Shown: one piece after another, positions 1 through 18,604 of the stretch | How the letters are laid out: the number at the start of each line of letters is the position of its first letter | How positions within the stretch are numbered: the stretch's first letter is position 1 | Origin: Chondrilla cf. caribensis | Lineage: Eukaryota > Porifera > Demospongiae > Chondrillida > Chondrillidae | Assembly (NCBI GenBank): GCA_964020155.1 | Contig: OZ026563.1 | Span: forward strand, 2,229,940-2,293,939 | Direction: 5' to 3' | DNA: 64,000 bases | Notes under the pieces: model-generated | Seen by the model: only the letters and a program-made list of their open reading frames with translations | Told to the model about the DNA's origin: nothing | Database searches by the model: none | Position numbers and translations under genes: made by a program

Positions 1-632
1 TACATGACCTATGCTATGTGTATAATAATATTGTGCAAAGCTAGGTTGATGGATTCATATTATTCGATGACTAATTAATATGTCAGCCATATATATTGCA
101 TGGTAATGTGCTGATATATATATATTATACGCATGTGCAATACTATACATACATGCCTCGTGATAGAAATTAAATATATTATATATACAGATTTTGTATA
201 ATATATACCAATTTGCTTACACTAATATTAATTGCAATGCATGCAACCTTTGAGGTACTATTCATAACACTTATAGTATGTACACATGCATATGTACACC
301 CTCCATGTACCAATAAACTCTCCTCTCAAACAGACTTGAACATGCAAAAAAGGAAAAATTCTCCTTGCACAGAATATCGAGCCAGGTTTAAACCTCCTCA
401 GATCCTAGTATTCTTGATCAATGATTGCACGATATCACAACGTTACAAATGATGATATGTCAGCATTATTATCACTCTAGTGTGCAGTATATGTACGTAT
501 GTATGTACCACACACATACTACGATGTAGTCAGTGAGTAGAAGTATGACCCAGTGTGTACTAATTCAGCGACTACAGGTTCCTAACCCTAACCCTAACCC
601 CTATGTACGTATGTTGAGGTACTCGCAGTGCA
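1..632. other. AT-rich flank downstream of the carboxypeptidase gene
   Basis: I see no gene here. The stretch is AT-rich with TATATA runs and contains the 3' flank of the minus-strand carboxypeptidase gene. Short open frames lack splice context or family resemblance. Confidence 0.5.
581..603. repeat. short interstitial telomere-like repeat
   Basis: About three and a half copies of CCCTAA (TTAGGG on the minus strand), just outside the stop codon of the carboxypeptidase gene. It is too short to be a chromosome end. Confidence 0.7.
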
Positions 633-5997
<5,365 letters not shown>

Positions 5998-6066
5998 GTT
6001 CTCCGATCGTTTGCTTACGATCATGTGATTAGCTCTTCGTGTGACTTTCACGTGTTCGGAAACAAA
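5998..6066. promoter_or_regulatory. compact divergent promoter, carboxypeptidase / ZIP7
   Basis: Only 69 bp separate the two start codons. The interval holds TCATGTGA (6021-6028, M-box-like) and CACGTG (6049-6054, E-box). MiT/TFE-type bHLH factors are known to bind such sites in genes of lysosomal proteins. The site calls are seen in the sequence; the regulator is inferred. No TATA box is evident. Confidence 0.6.
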
Positions 6067-6758
6067 ATGGCCGCTTCTTTTGTCCATTGTCTATCTCGGT
6101 TGACAATAATTGTCGTTTTTGTTTCCTTTGTAGTTTTATTGTGTCCTACTTTATCTAACGCTCATAGTGAAGACGTTTTCGACCACGAGGAAGGCTACGA
6201 ACATGTTACGAAGAGAAAAACACAAAGTCTGTGGATTTACGCATTGGCCTCAACAGGATTGATCAGCGCAGCTCCTTTCTTGATACTCTTCTTCATACCA
6301 CTCCACAATGCTTACGAGCATGCTTCACTACTTAAGGTTCTCTTAAGCTTTGCTGCTGGAGGACTTCTCGGAGATGCTTTTCTTCATCTCATACCCCATG
6401 CTCTGTCTCCACATGATCATCACCATGGAGATGACAGTCCTCACCACCACCACCACCACGATCACCATCATGATCACAATCACACCCATGGAAGTGATGA
6501 GCATCATCACAGTCACACAAAGGAAATGTTGGTTGGATTGTATGTTTTGAGTGGGATAATGATTTTCATGGGTGTTGAGAAAGTCGTTCGCATCCTGAAA
6601 GGTGGTGAACACCATCACCATGTTCACACAGCTCCCAAGGAAGAGAAGCAGTCCACTGTGCAATCGAAAAGTTTGGGAGATTCTGAACTGCGCCAAAGAG
6701 TCAAAGGTGGAAAGACAGATGACATGTCCCCTTCAAAGAAAAGTGATGAGGACAAACA

Positions 6759-6827
<69 letters not shown>

Positions 6828-7613
6828 TGTGTGTGTGCTTGTGTGTATGTGCACATGTACATTTTAAGTTGATACATACAAGCTGGTCATGAGTAATCCA
6901 ACATGAAATCTTTTATGCATGTACTGTACACCATTACTCATGTACTGTACACCATTACTCATGTACTGTACACCATTACGCCTGAGTGTAATGTTGAACT
7001 CATGTAAAGAATTTTCTCAAGCCAATAATTGTATTGCAGCCTAATGACTTCCTTTCCACAATTCTTGTTATTTACTTTTAAAGGCATCCTACTTCTGAAG
7101 TAGCACATTGTATTAACAACTCCCCCTTCTGTGTTCACAGCTCAGCCGGTCCAGGAGGAGAACATCAAGGTGGCTGGGTATCTCAACCTGGCTGCTGACT
7201 TCACTCACAACTTCACCGACGGATTAGCAATCGGTGCTTCCTATCTCGTCAGTGTTAACGTTGGCATGGTGACCACACTGACGATACTTCTGCACGAGGT
7301 CCCTCACGAGATTGGCGACTTTGCCATCCTGGTGCAGTCGGGGTGCACCAAGCGCAAGGCAATGATGTTGCAGTTGGTGACGGCCTTGGGTGCCTTCATG
7401 GGTACTGTCTCAGGTCTGCTGGCTGAATCCACAGGCACTGCCACTGCTGTTGCCTGGATCCTCCCCTTCACCGCAGGGGGCTTCATCTACATTGCTCTCG
7501 TCTCTGTTCTTCCTGAGCTGCTTGAAGACACCACCATAGGTCAGACCATCAAGGAGATAGCAGCATTGATCGTAGGAGTACTCATGATGGTTGTGATTGC
7601 CTTCCTCGAGTGA
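6067..7613 (+). CDS. SLC39A7: ZIP zinc transporter of the SLC39A7/Catsup type, 2 exons
   Basis: Moves zinc into the cytosol, in this family usually from ER or Golgi. Exons 6067-6760 and 7141-7613 join in phase 1 to give 388 aa. ATG 6067 follows ACAAA; the in-frame upstream codon at 6025 is GTG, so I did not use it. A signal peptide ends near residue 32. TM helices follow, and a histidine-rich loop (residues about 117-155) lies between the second and third. Exon 2 carries [10 protein letters not shown] (from about residue 254) and [13 protein letters not shown] (from about 283), the paired metal-binding helices of the LIV-1 subfamily. A second HHHH stretch follows KGGE near residue 182. The intron donor is the first GT of a (GT)n tract. 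SLC39A13 is the main alternative; the long His-rich loop favours SLC39A7. Confidence 0.92.
6761..6850. repeat. (GT)n microsatellite starting at the ZIP7 donor
   Basis: The intron opens directly with about 33 GT units. Which GT is used as donor must be read from the transcript. Confidence 0.95.
6918..6978. repeat. 21-bp tandem repeat, three copies
   Basis: Three adjacent copies of TGTACTGTACACCATTACTC plus A within the ZIP7 intron. Confidence 0.85.
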
Positions 7614-8034
7614 AGTAATTAATCACAAACATAACTAAAAAGCAGTATTTAATGACAGGCTAATTATTGTTAATTGGTACCTTGTGTTCAACCCAAGGAT
7701 CAATCGGTTAATTTTTAGTCTCTAATTGATACTATAGTTTTCATTTTCATTAGATTTGGTATTCACAATATGCAACTATGGTAGTTTTCATATGATCACA
7801 ATCATTTGCTATATTTAATTATTATATTCTCGCAGATATACTTCAATACCATCATAGATTGTTATTGGTATATACGTACATGTATATATAATGTAGATTT
7901 AATTTAATTTATGAATCTATGCACATTATTAATATAGATACGTACATATGCATTACAGCTATTAAAATCACAAGTCACATTTCACAAAATTTACAATCTT
8001 GATAACAAAAAAATTATTACTCTATACACAAATA
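7614..8034. other. AT-rich space between convergent 3' ends
   Basis: ZIP7 (plus) and ATAT1 (minus) end tail-to-tail here. The DNA is AT-rich and holds presumptive 3' UTRs; TTTAAT near 7896 reads ATTAAA on the minus strand, a possible poly(A) signal for ATAT1. No other gene seen. Confidence 0.5.
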
Positions 8035-8271
8035 TTATGATAGTGGAGAGTGTGTAAAAAAAGCGTTTGTGGAGTAATGGGTCAAGCTCTTCTGAGAACT
8101 ACTTGGATTAGCTCTGCAGGGGTTAATGCAGGGCATGCAGTTATCATGACTGGGGTGCAATGTGATATGCTCAAATATAGCATAGTTTGATTGTGCACTC
8201 AGGTCTCCCTTAAGAGATACACCACACACACACGCATGCAGGCACACACGCACAAACACACACACACACAC

Positions 8272-8322
<51 letters not shown>

Positions 8323-11300
8323 CACATACACACACACACAAACCTTGCATTGTAGTGATTTCTGTGCACTTTATATTTGGAGAATTTCAACCAGTTGCCC
8401 TCGTCTGCTGTGGCCGATATCCCTAAGTTTGGAGTGTGTTGTCTGCTGAGTTGTCTCCGTCCTAAATATGGTGCAGTAGCTTGCACTCCACCTATTCGAT
8501 TCAAGACACTGCTCACAGTCCAATTGCCACCGGTTGTAGAGCACACATTCTCCTTTGAACCTGGTACTAGAGGTGCTGGGTTACTGGATCGTGTACGAGC
8601 TCCATATTGTTGGTATTTTGACTGTGTCTGATTACGGTCACACATCACTTTTCTCCCACTCGCGGAGCTCATGGAAGGGGTGGAGATTGGGGGACAATCC
8701 TTTTGAGCCATGTGCTGTGAGAGTGAAGGCTGTCTTTGCACAGGACGTGTGTACAAGACTCCTCCTTGTTGAGTGCGGTTCTGTGGAGACCTGGAAGAGC
8801 CATTCTGTTTGGAATCTGAAGGCAACGAGTAAGTAAATGTGTACATATGCATGGATTGATAAGAGTGAGTGTGTATTGTAAATGTAGTAGATTAATCCCT
8901 CCTTGGGTTGGTACATGGGAAACGTCCTCACTGCAAAAGACTAATTGACCTCGGGTTGTGCCCTTGGTCAATTAGTCTTTTGCAGTGAGGACGTTTCCCA
9001 TGTACCAACCCAAGGAGGGATTAATCTATTATGTACATATCCTAGCAACTAAGAAGTGTATCAAAATTAATCAGGTTTTGTCAAATAGTACATCAACTTC
9101 CTGTTCTGAGCTAGTACATGGGAAATGTATATAGGTCAGTTCCTGATGATACCTTCAACCAAGATACATGTAAGTACGTATAATGCACACAGTACATGCA
9201 TATATGATTGTTTGTAGGCATGTGCAATAGTTGCTATATTAAAATTACTGAGCTTGACATTATTATTGTGATAATGATAATGAATTAAGTATTATTATGA
9301 CAATACTTCCTTTTTGTACTTCCTGGAAATGTACATACGCTAGTGTTGCCAACTCAAAGTGTGACTAAATTGAACTATATATGTATTAGTCAACACATGG
9401 TTTCACTAAATTTCATAAACTTTCATTTCATTATCGTAATAATCGTGATAATAGTGCCGATTTTCGTGCTGTAGGTTTTACCAGTATTGCACAGGCTTAA
9501 TTGTACGTATGTACAAGTTACGCATACATACACTTACCCATGTACATATGTATGTACGTATATATACCTGTATGCAAGTACACATGAAAACACATGGTTG
9601 AGGTCTGTGCACAACTGTGTACAACTTTGTACAGCAGGACCCATTTAGTATGGTCTCTTCACTCAATTTTTTTAGTTTTATGCAAAGCACCTGGTACGTA
9701 GTTCCTAGCACCAACCAAATACATACGTAGGTACAGTACATGTATTTGACCTTCAATAAGGTACGTACAATACCACAGTGGGTTCTCACGGACACGAATA
9801 CTACATATTGTCCTTTCATACTTGAGAGGTTACTCACCTTTATGAGCAGTAAAGAACTGGTCAAATACTACAAAATTATTCGCCTGAAGAAAAACAACAC
9901 AAGTATCAATCACACACACGGTGACAATAAGGATACTTATGTAAATAGAGTTGAAATGTGTGATTGCATACTTAGGTATATACGTATACAGAATACACAT
10001 GCGTAAGTTCATACGTATATACACATAAACATATATGTGTAGGCACATATGTTGATATACACAGGTATCTACATAGTTCCATACGTACATCTGTACATAA
10101 AATTAATGCGTACATGTGTAATTGGAAAGTGCAGTTTACATGCACTGGTGAATACGTATGTACGTACTCACCTGCTTTGGATGGGAGCATAGGGAATAAT
10201 GTCTTCTTAGAAAAGATAAAAACTTGATGGAAGGTCTGTCAATAGCTAGTTCATGGGGCAACTTCCCTTCCGTCTGTAAAATGGCAATGAAGCATAGAAT
10301 AGAACCATCCATACACATACATATGTACTTATGTACATATGTATATGTGAAAACTGTATACACATACATACGTACATACACACACACTCATGGTACATCA
10401 TGCATTAAGTTAACAGTATGTCCACAAATACACATACGTACGTATGTACATGTCTGCATGTACCCTGACTACTGGGAACATCAAAGAGATCCCAGATGTG
10501 ACAATTGATTAATCATTAGCTACTGGAAGGTCAGCAAGTGGCTAATCAGATATGTGTTATTAATTTTATATCACCTTTGGGAAGGCAAGATAGGAAATGG
10601 ATCCATTATATTCTTCCTAACAAAACATGGTTATGATGGTCACATTACATTATACATGTACACATGCATTGTCACATGGACACATACATACGTACATGGG
10701 TCGAGTGGTACAAGTGGAAATGTCGCGACAACTCACTGTAAGCATGCACTCGAAGAGGCACTTGCCGAACCCACACCTCTGTCGGGATTCGTGTACATAG
10801 AAGTCCAGCACACACAAAGGCTCCACCTCGTGTATGCTGCCTTTGTAGTCCTGTTGAGTGAGGGTTGGACCATGTTATAATGACTTTGAGTGTAAACAAA
10901 GCACACAGGCATATTCTCACTGATAGAAATAGGTGTTTTTTCCCAACCTTTAGAATACCAACAACTACTTCTTTGTTCCTAGGAGAAGAGAGTACAACGT
11001 TTACAGTTGAGAAAAAAAATGAAGTGCAAAGAAGGACTACGTATGTATGTATTTAGAGTGAGAAGGACCAAGTGAAGTGTGAAGGACTACGTGGAGTGAG
11101 AATGATCCATGAAGCATGAAGAAGAAGGCTCTTCTTATGTACGTAGGTACATATTTGAAGACAATTGAACAACATGGAGTGCACATATGTATGTACATGA
11201 TTGTTCAACAAACGGGAGACTTACTCATCATCACCACCATCCTTCATGATGTAAAGGGTTTGCTGACAAGCTTGGAACTTTTGCACTGAAGTGATGGGAG

Positions 11301-12846
11301 CCTTCAGCCCTTGTGCCTACATGTGATATGCATGCCAGACTGAAATCACTGTGAATAGACATACACACATACGTACGTATGTACATGTATGAGTATATGT
11401 ACGTATGTACCATGTGCTGGATCCACATTGTTTTATCAGTAGATTGCAGTGCATACACATGTACTTGCATAGGCCATACAGATGCACATGAGCATGTACA
11501 CATGTAGAAGACTTCAGTCCCGACAATTGAAAGTACACAACTTACACAGGTAGTCTCGCGTAGCCCAGACCCGATTCTCACCTCCATTTTTATAATTATG
11601 ACATCATGCGGTCGGCAAGAAGGGACCACATGATGTCATAATTATAAAAATGGAGGCGAGAAGCGGGTTTGGGCTACACGAGACTATTACACAGGCATAC
11701 ACAGGTACGTATACATTGGGACCTCTCTATTACAAACCTCTGAAATGTGGAAACCTCTGTAATAAGGACACCATTCTGTGTCCCAGTGTAGTACTGTAGT
11801 GTATTAAGTGACCTTTGAATTGAGGAAACCTCTGTAATAAGGACTAAAATTAAGGTCCCATTGTATGTAGGTAGGTACGTACGTATGTACGTACATATGT
11901 AATATACGTACATACATGCATGTTTACATGTATGTATAAATGGGAGAAATGTTGATATTCCATAAAAAACTACATGGAACTGTGCTCATTCACCTTAGCA
12001 GAAGCGTCACCCAATGCATTGATTACATTTGATATACTCTTGACTTTGGTACTGTAACTGGAGTAGAAATAGCATTTGTGACTTCATTTGTTCATACAGA
12101 ATGTCTACCAGCCACTGAGAGACCACAAGTGGATATCAGGGTGCATCAGGGCCAAATTTGACTATCGTGGTAAGGTGCACAAATCTCGGACACTTCCAAT
12201 TGTTGGACACTTCAAATTACAGCAATGAAATTCCTCTTTGTAAACAATTTTTCGGATCAAGTTTGGCATCAAACTGATCCTATATCTCTGAAGCGTCCAA
12301 AGGTACTACTGAGTTCTGGACTCCTTTTTCAATCCGAAGCATCTAAGATTAGGAAGTTTACAGAATTAGGGCACTTTATCAAACACCTGTATACAACTTG
12401 AACACTGGGGCGACTTGGAATTGATGACCTTGAGCACTCAAGCATTAATCTACTGCTGCAAGTTCATGTCTATGATACGTTCATAGGCAGGTCACTCAAT
12501 ATTCAGTATCTGTATCAGATGTCAATATACCGGTAGGCCACTCGGCCAGGAAGTCTACTTTACAGGGTCACCACCATGAAAGACACTTGGTCATAGCTAA
12601 AGATTAACAGTGTCTTTACTGAAATGTACAATTTTTTTAGGAAATCAATGATCTAGCACCCACTCAAGTAGACAGGATCTGAAATAGATTTACCACAAAA
12701 CTTAAAATCGCCGGTGATGTTGTTGCTCAGTTGACAAAGACGATGACTACTTACCACAACGAATCTCTTCGGTAAGGGAATCTACCATCTTTGAAGACAG
12801 TGATACGATCGGGCAAAATACCAGATAAGCTGAAAGAAAATTCCAT
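8035..12846 (-). CDS. ATAT1: alpha-tubulin N-acetyltransferase (ATAT1/MEC-17), 9 exons
   Basis: Acetylates Lys40 of alpha-tubulin inside stable microtubules such as ciliary axonemes. Minus-strand exons: 12752-12846, 11994-12051, 11225-11316, 10921-10978, 10737-10850, 10172-10273, 9838-9883, 8344-8815, 8035-8197; total 1200 nt (399 aa). The start [18 protein letters not shown] mirrors the vertebrate N-terminus. [18 protein letters not shown] and [19 protein letters not shown] (Cys about 114) follow, then AIDRPS (Asp about 151) and [10 protein letters not shown]: the whole GNAT-like catalytic domain, including Cys and Asp residues known to matter in the human enzyme. The C-terminal part is Ser/Gln-rich, with NWTV..VLN recalling the vertebrate tail. 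Frame is kept only if exon 1 uses the downstream donor of a GTAAGTAG pair. The last exon relies on a weak acceptor and is less certain. Divergent from TMEM237. Confidence 0.92.
8222..8341. repeat. CA-rich microsatellite next to an ATAT1 donor
   Basis: On the minus strand the intron after exon 8344-8815 opens GTTTGTGTGTGT and runs on as GT repeat to the last exon. Confidence 0.92.
8888..9028. mobile_element. perfect hairpin, 63-bp arms, MITE-like
   Basis: Arms 8888-8950 and 8966-9028 are identical inverted copies with a 15-nt loop, inside an ATAT1 intron. Perfect arms suggest a recent origin. No target duplication was identified. Confidence 0.85.
11551..11686. mobile_element. foldback MITE in an ATAT1 intron
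   Basis: Terminal inverted repeats begin TAGTCTCGCGTAGCCCAGAC and include CCTCCATTTTTATAATTATG. The arms differ at a few bases and flank a loop of about 18 nt. The GTAGCCCAGACC core also occurs in the transposon ends at 30246, 35326 and 48120. Confidence 0.85.
11715..11870. mobile_element. degenerate short DNA-transposon relic (CCTCTnTATTA type)
   Basis: ACCTCTGTAATAAGGA occurs twice, and GGGACC phrases mark each end in opposite orientations. Similar relics lie at about 27337-27520, 29178-29350 and 60945-61090. Confidence 0.5.
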
Positions 12847-13031
12847 AATCACAGCAAGTCCCCTGCAAAGCTACGTGCGTGTCTGGAGATACTAAGCGGC
12901 CATTTTGTTGAATTTGTTTCTTAGCAACGCCAGCAAACAACATAGGCGGGCTTTCCCCTTTTGGACGGATTTTGTTGTTGGCGGTGAAATCGTCTCTAGA
13001 TAGTAACTGTTGGTTTAGCTCTTGATGAGTA
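12847..13031. promoter_or_regulatory. divergent promoter, ATAT1 / TMEM237
   Basis: The two start codons are 185 bp apart. GTTTCTTAGCAAC (12916-12928) contains a good RFX half-site (AGCAAC) and a poor second half. Both genes are ciliary/microtubular in other animals, so shared RFX control is plausible but the site is not a full consensus match. Confidence 0.55.
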
Positions 13032-16000
13032 ATGTCGGGAGCAGGTCTCATCTTGTCCCCCGAACCAAATGAAGTGGGTTCAAGTGTTGCACCGAATACG
13101 CCGGGGCCTCTATCCATTTCTCAACTGGAAGTCCCACACCACTACAAGAGGAGAGGAACACTAGAACCATTGCCGTCGCTCGAAGGGAGACAGAAATCGA
13201 AAAAGAAGCGAACGAAAAGGAAAGATCAGACGCGTGAAGATCGTGTAAGGCAGGAAAAGGAAGTAGACGAGAAAGACCTGCCAAGGAGTAGCAGTGTGCC
13301 CATCCGCAGACACGAAGAGGAAGCAGCCGTTGAAGATTCTTCTTTACAGTCCATGCGCTCAAGACTAAATCCAATCATTAATGCTCAATCAGACAATATT
13401 GTAGACTATCCAGCAGGAGGGGAACCCCCTACATTACCTTCTGAACCGCAAGTGAAGAAAAAACGTCGAAAGAAGAAGAGAATTGAAGGAGTAGTGGGTA
13501 AAGAGGAAGTTGTGAGTGAATCTGTGCCAATACATGATAGTGTCAAGCGAGACGATCCACAAGCAGAAGGCGAATCGTCTCAAGAGCATCAAGGGGATCA
13601 CGATGTTTGTGAACCTGAAGTAATCGTGAAAACTGGGAGAAGAAGGGATTCACCAAGGAAGCCCTCTCATTTGCAGCAAACTACTGATCCTGCACCGTCA
13701 GCACCCATCCTCCCTAGCACCCACCCTCCACCACTTGTGAACACACCTCCTCCACCGAGAGATGTCAATGTTGAAGTATTGACGTCTTCTGTGAATCGTA
13801 CACCAGACCTTTCAACACTGCAGCCTTCCACTCTGTACTCTGGTGAAAATGAAAGGAATTTGTCTCCGGTTGTCAGAGGGCCATTAACCTCAAGAACAGA
13901 ATCTGCCGATAGTTTGAATTCAGGGAGGCAGTTTGCTTCTGTCCCCACTCATATCACTACACCACCACCTTCTATTGTTGGTGAGTACATACGTACATAC
14001 ATACATACGTATATGAGTACATATCATAGATATGCATGTATGTATTTGTGTGCCTACGTACGTATGTGCATGGGACGTATGTACATACGTATGTATAGCA
14101 ATGAATACCATCAAGCAGTGATGCAGTGTATGTACGTATGTATGTATGTATGTATGTATGTATGATAAATTTTCTACTGTTGAAATTCACTAGTGCATTG
14201 TGACACAAACAGAGATAATTACGCACTGTAGTAGTGATGACTTTTCTGTGTTGTTTGTATACATGTACGTATTAAGGGTCCAATGGACTGGTAGCTCCCG
14301 AGGACATTGTGTATGATCCCCACCCTCCTCTGGGTCCTATGGCAGCAATGTTTGTGTCTCGTGGGGACAGAGAGGAAACTGCTGTGAACCGAACCACTGA
14401 TGTCTCTTATGTTGAGAGGAGGGGTAAGTGAATACACACGTATGTGTATACGTATGTACATACGCATTTAGATGTCTGTATGCATGTGTGTGTGTACATA
14501 CATACGTATGCATATACGTACGTATGTATGTACACGTACAGTGAAGTCAAACTCAACTAATTTCATTTGTTGGGCAATTGCATGGATCAAATTGGCATGT
14601 TCTTTTTAATAATATTTTTTTGAATTTTATTTCAGTGTCTCCAAAATTCTAATTCATTCAGATTTCACAGTATATAAATACGTAGATGTCTATCTGTGTG
14701 TATGTGCGTATGTACTTATATTTGTACGTACGTATGTAGGTCAATGTCTTAAGCAATAGTCACATACATATGTACGTATTCACATGTGTGCATTCGATTC
14801 AGCAGAGACAAGCTCCATGTTACAGTCCAACTACAGACGTGGGCTACATAAACATAATATTATTATAGTGTCTTATTGGACTGTCCCACAAAGACCTGCT
14901 CCTGTAGACCAACACCCATCTGTCCCAACAGAATCCTCAATGAAACCCAATATTAAATACATCAGCGTGGTGTAATTGAATCGAGTATAACTGAGTGAAT
15001 ACTTCATCTAAATGTGTGTGGGCGTACAGGTGTCGATAGTAACTTGATAGATGCATGGTTGTATAAACCTCACGTGTACATGTGTATGGACAGATAATGG
15101 TTTCTTGATGAGGAACTCTTCCGAGCAGCCATAGGTAGGTAGTCTATGGTTTGCCATAGATGAATTGAATTATCAAAACACTTGTAAAGTATCCGTCCCA
15201 CCTATTGCAAAACAGTGAATTTAGTTAGTCTGTTACCACTTATCTGTCATCCCTTGTGTGCATAATAATGATCCAGATGATTTGATGCCTTTTTTTCTAT
15301 ACAAATTACAGAGAATTATTAGATAATTCACTGCAATTATTCATGCACTCACTCAGTTTTTGTGACCCAGGCTCGTTCATAGTCTGCAGTATGGCACTCA
15401 TCAGAGTCTTCTTCCCAGAGAGGACAGGATGGTCACAACCCCCACACTTATCATGACCAATGCCAAATGTTAATGCTTATAGTCATTTCCAGGATTATCC
15501 ACACACATTGTACGTACATACTCTAGTACTCTACTAAAGCATATATTGATGAATACATTCATACACATGCACTGTATGTTAATTTTGTCTGTATATGTAC
15601 GTACATACGTACGTACAGTAGGTACACAAGTATGTACGTATGTACATACAGTCTTTTGTATGTGTGTGCTGTATTGTGGACAGTGATTTTATTGTGTATT
15701 TCTTTGTAGATGGTAGGGGATTCAGGATGGAGAGAAATGAAGGTAGTCGAGCTGACATCACCACTCAATATCGTGATGTAGAAGCTCTACACACACTGGA
15801 TCAGTTTTATGATAGTGCTTACATAGCCAAGGTACATATGTATGTACGTACGTATGTATACTCCATTATTCTATCATTTCACTTTTATTATATCTGCTTG
15901 TACTGTCATTACCGAGTACCTTGGAAAGTAGCCTATGGCTAAAGGTCTCCCCAGTCAAAATAAAATTAGCATAACATAACATGTACGTATGTATATGAGT

Positions 16001-18557
16001 GTGTACATATCGATGTACGTACTAGTGTTGTTTCAGCCAACCATACCAGTAACTACAAATTTATTTTAATAACTTTTGTGGCACATTAGCATTCCAATTT
16101 AATACTGAGTCTAAATATCAAAGTAAGAGTAGCTACGTACGTAAGTATCTGATTAAGGCTGAACTAAAAATTGAACTGAAGCTAGACCAAGCAAGTGAAA
16201 CTAGAATCAAAGTCAGGATATAGCTAAAACTTGGCAATGTAAACTTTACATTGTCCAGCCTTCCTCCTCACTGGGGGTATACATATATTGCATTGTTCCT
16301 CTCACATAGCCAATGACGACATTACGTACATTAGTATAATCATATGACTGTTTGACCAGTACTGTACTGTACTACCAAGATCCAGCTAAACTACATAGTG
16401 AGATTTCTGCCACTAAACAGCTGAAAATATAAAATAAAACTATTTGTTGTTAAAAAAGCTATAACTAGTCCTAAAAGTCTATTCAATGAAGTAAACTACA
16501 CAAGTGTTCCTCTATCATTCAATAACCAACTGATCTATTACCAAATACCCATTTCTAAACTCAAACAACAGTAGAATTTTCACACTTGTAATGTCCATTT
16601 ACATATTGTGTTATTATACCTACGTATATACGTACGTACATACGTATATTATGTACATACGTACGTATGTTTGTACATGCTCATCTGTAAGCATATACGT
16701 ACATACACATATGTATGTACTTTTGAATGTAGGTACGTATGTACATATGTATGTTTGTATGTAGTACATGTACATATGTACGTATGTTATATCACCTTCA
16801 GGAAGGATACACAGGGGATGGACTCTTTGTTCAGGATACTGAGGGGAAGCCCAAGGTGTTCTGTGCACAAAGGGATCAATTTCCTGTTTTCCTTCTTAAA
16901 GGTGATGTAATTTACATGCATCCTGTTAGCACTTACTGACCTTTCGTAGCTTATCAATCAGCTACCAAAAGGTCAGCATGTGGCCCTCAATATCCCACAC
17001 AAAGCACCAATCCTTGTGTATCCTTCCTAAAGGTGGTGTAACTTATACATCATACATTATTACATGTAATAGCTCAAGTACCTCTTGAGAGGTACTTTAG
17101 TTATTATGTGGTACATTTCTTGTGTACAGAATGTACACATGTGTGCATATACAAAGTATGCATGTACATACTTAGTCATTCTCATACCCATCTGTATCTT
17201 ATATATGTACACGTGTAGGTACATCAACTAAAAATCATACTGTACATACTCACGACATACCATTTTCCACATACTACCCGCACATTGTGTCTGAACTCTC
17301 AATGCAGTGGGTCCATTCTGGTATCCAGCCAATCTTCCACTTCCTGGGAGGTCTCTTGGCCGGCATCTCTCTGCTGGACGCAGTGATAGTGTTTGTTCTT
17401 GCTCAGCAAGCCTTGGGTCAGGCTGGGCTACTGCAGTACTACAGCCCATTGAGTGTTCCTCTATTCTCGTTGTACCAGACACTGTATCTCTTGTTCTTGT
17501 TGTCCATCACTGACAAGTAAGCATACATACGTACTTGTTTGTGTGCACATGTACATACGTACATACATATCTGTCTGTATATTTGTCCATATTTCTCTGT
17601 CCATGTATATATATTTGTATACACATACATACATATGGACATCCACTTATGTATGTGCTTATGTACTTGTGTGTGTAATTCAACTATGCAATTGTCACCT
17701 GTAGTACTGTAGGTTTTGCTGTGCTGAATGTGGTAAATGTTTTGTGTGAATGTAGATTATTTGCCTATCCATGCAGAATTGATCCATATAATTGGAGTAA
17801 AATGTGTCTAAAAGCATATTACCAGTCTCTGAGACCAATCCTGGCTGCAGCAGGTGTGTGTATGTGTGGTACATACATACTGTACATACGTACGTATGTA
17901 TAATGTACATACTGTGTTTATACGTGCCTACGTACGTATGTCATACATAGTTGTAGCTGTCCAGTGTGTGCCTTGCACTTGGTTGTTATCCACCTATCAC
18001 TTTGAGGCTACAGCTATAACTTGCAGTGCAGCAGGTGTGCATGTACCTGCTTGGCTTCAATGCAGCAGGTGTGCATGTATCTGCTTGGCTTCATTTAGTA
18101 GTCAAATTCAAAATTTAATATTGGAAATGAAGGGCATTGAGATCACATCCTATAAATATAGTATTATTAATACATAATTCTCTGATGGTTGGTGAGATTT
18201 GGGTGTCAACCCCCTCCTCCCCCCCATGAATGGAGCCCTACATCCGAGACCACTCACTCCCTCTGTACACTAGGTTTGTATGTTCATGCCATACATATTG
18301 TGCCATTATACCATGGATGGATGTGAACTCAGTAGCCAAATTTATGTTTGTGTACGACCCTCACTATTGTGTATGTGCACATTGATGCCTAACTATGTAC
18401 GTATTTGGTTCCTCTTCTACTGTAGGATGGTTATTAATTTTCTTGGCGATGATCTTGACATTCAGTATTGTATATATTTATGAAAGAATATCTTTGTATC
18501 CAACACGTCCTGACCTATGGTTAGTTTCAGTGTCTATTGGTCCCTGTATGTGTGTGA

Positions 18558-18604
<47 letters not shown>

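Noticed and set aside
6025..6066. Longer N-terminus for the ZIP7 gene
   Set aside because: The codon at 6025 is GTG, and the signal peptide starts naturally at ATG 6067.
8377..8836. Plus-strand open frames opposite ATAT1 exon 8
   Set aside because: Shadows of the minus-strand exon, which has correct splice sites and phase.
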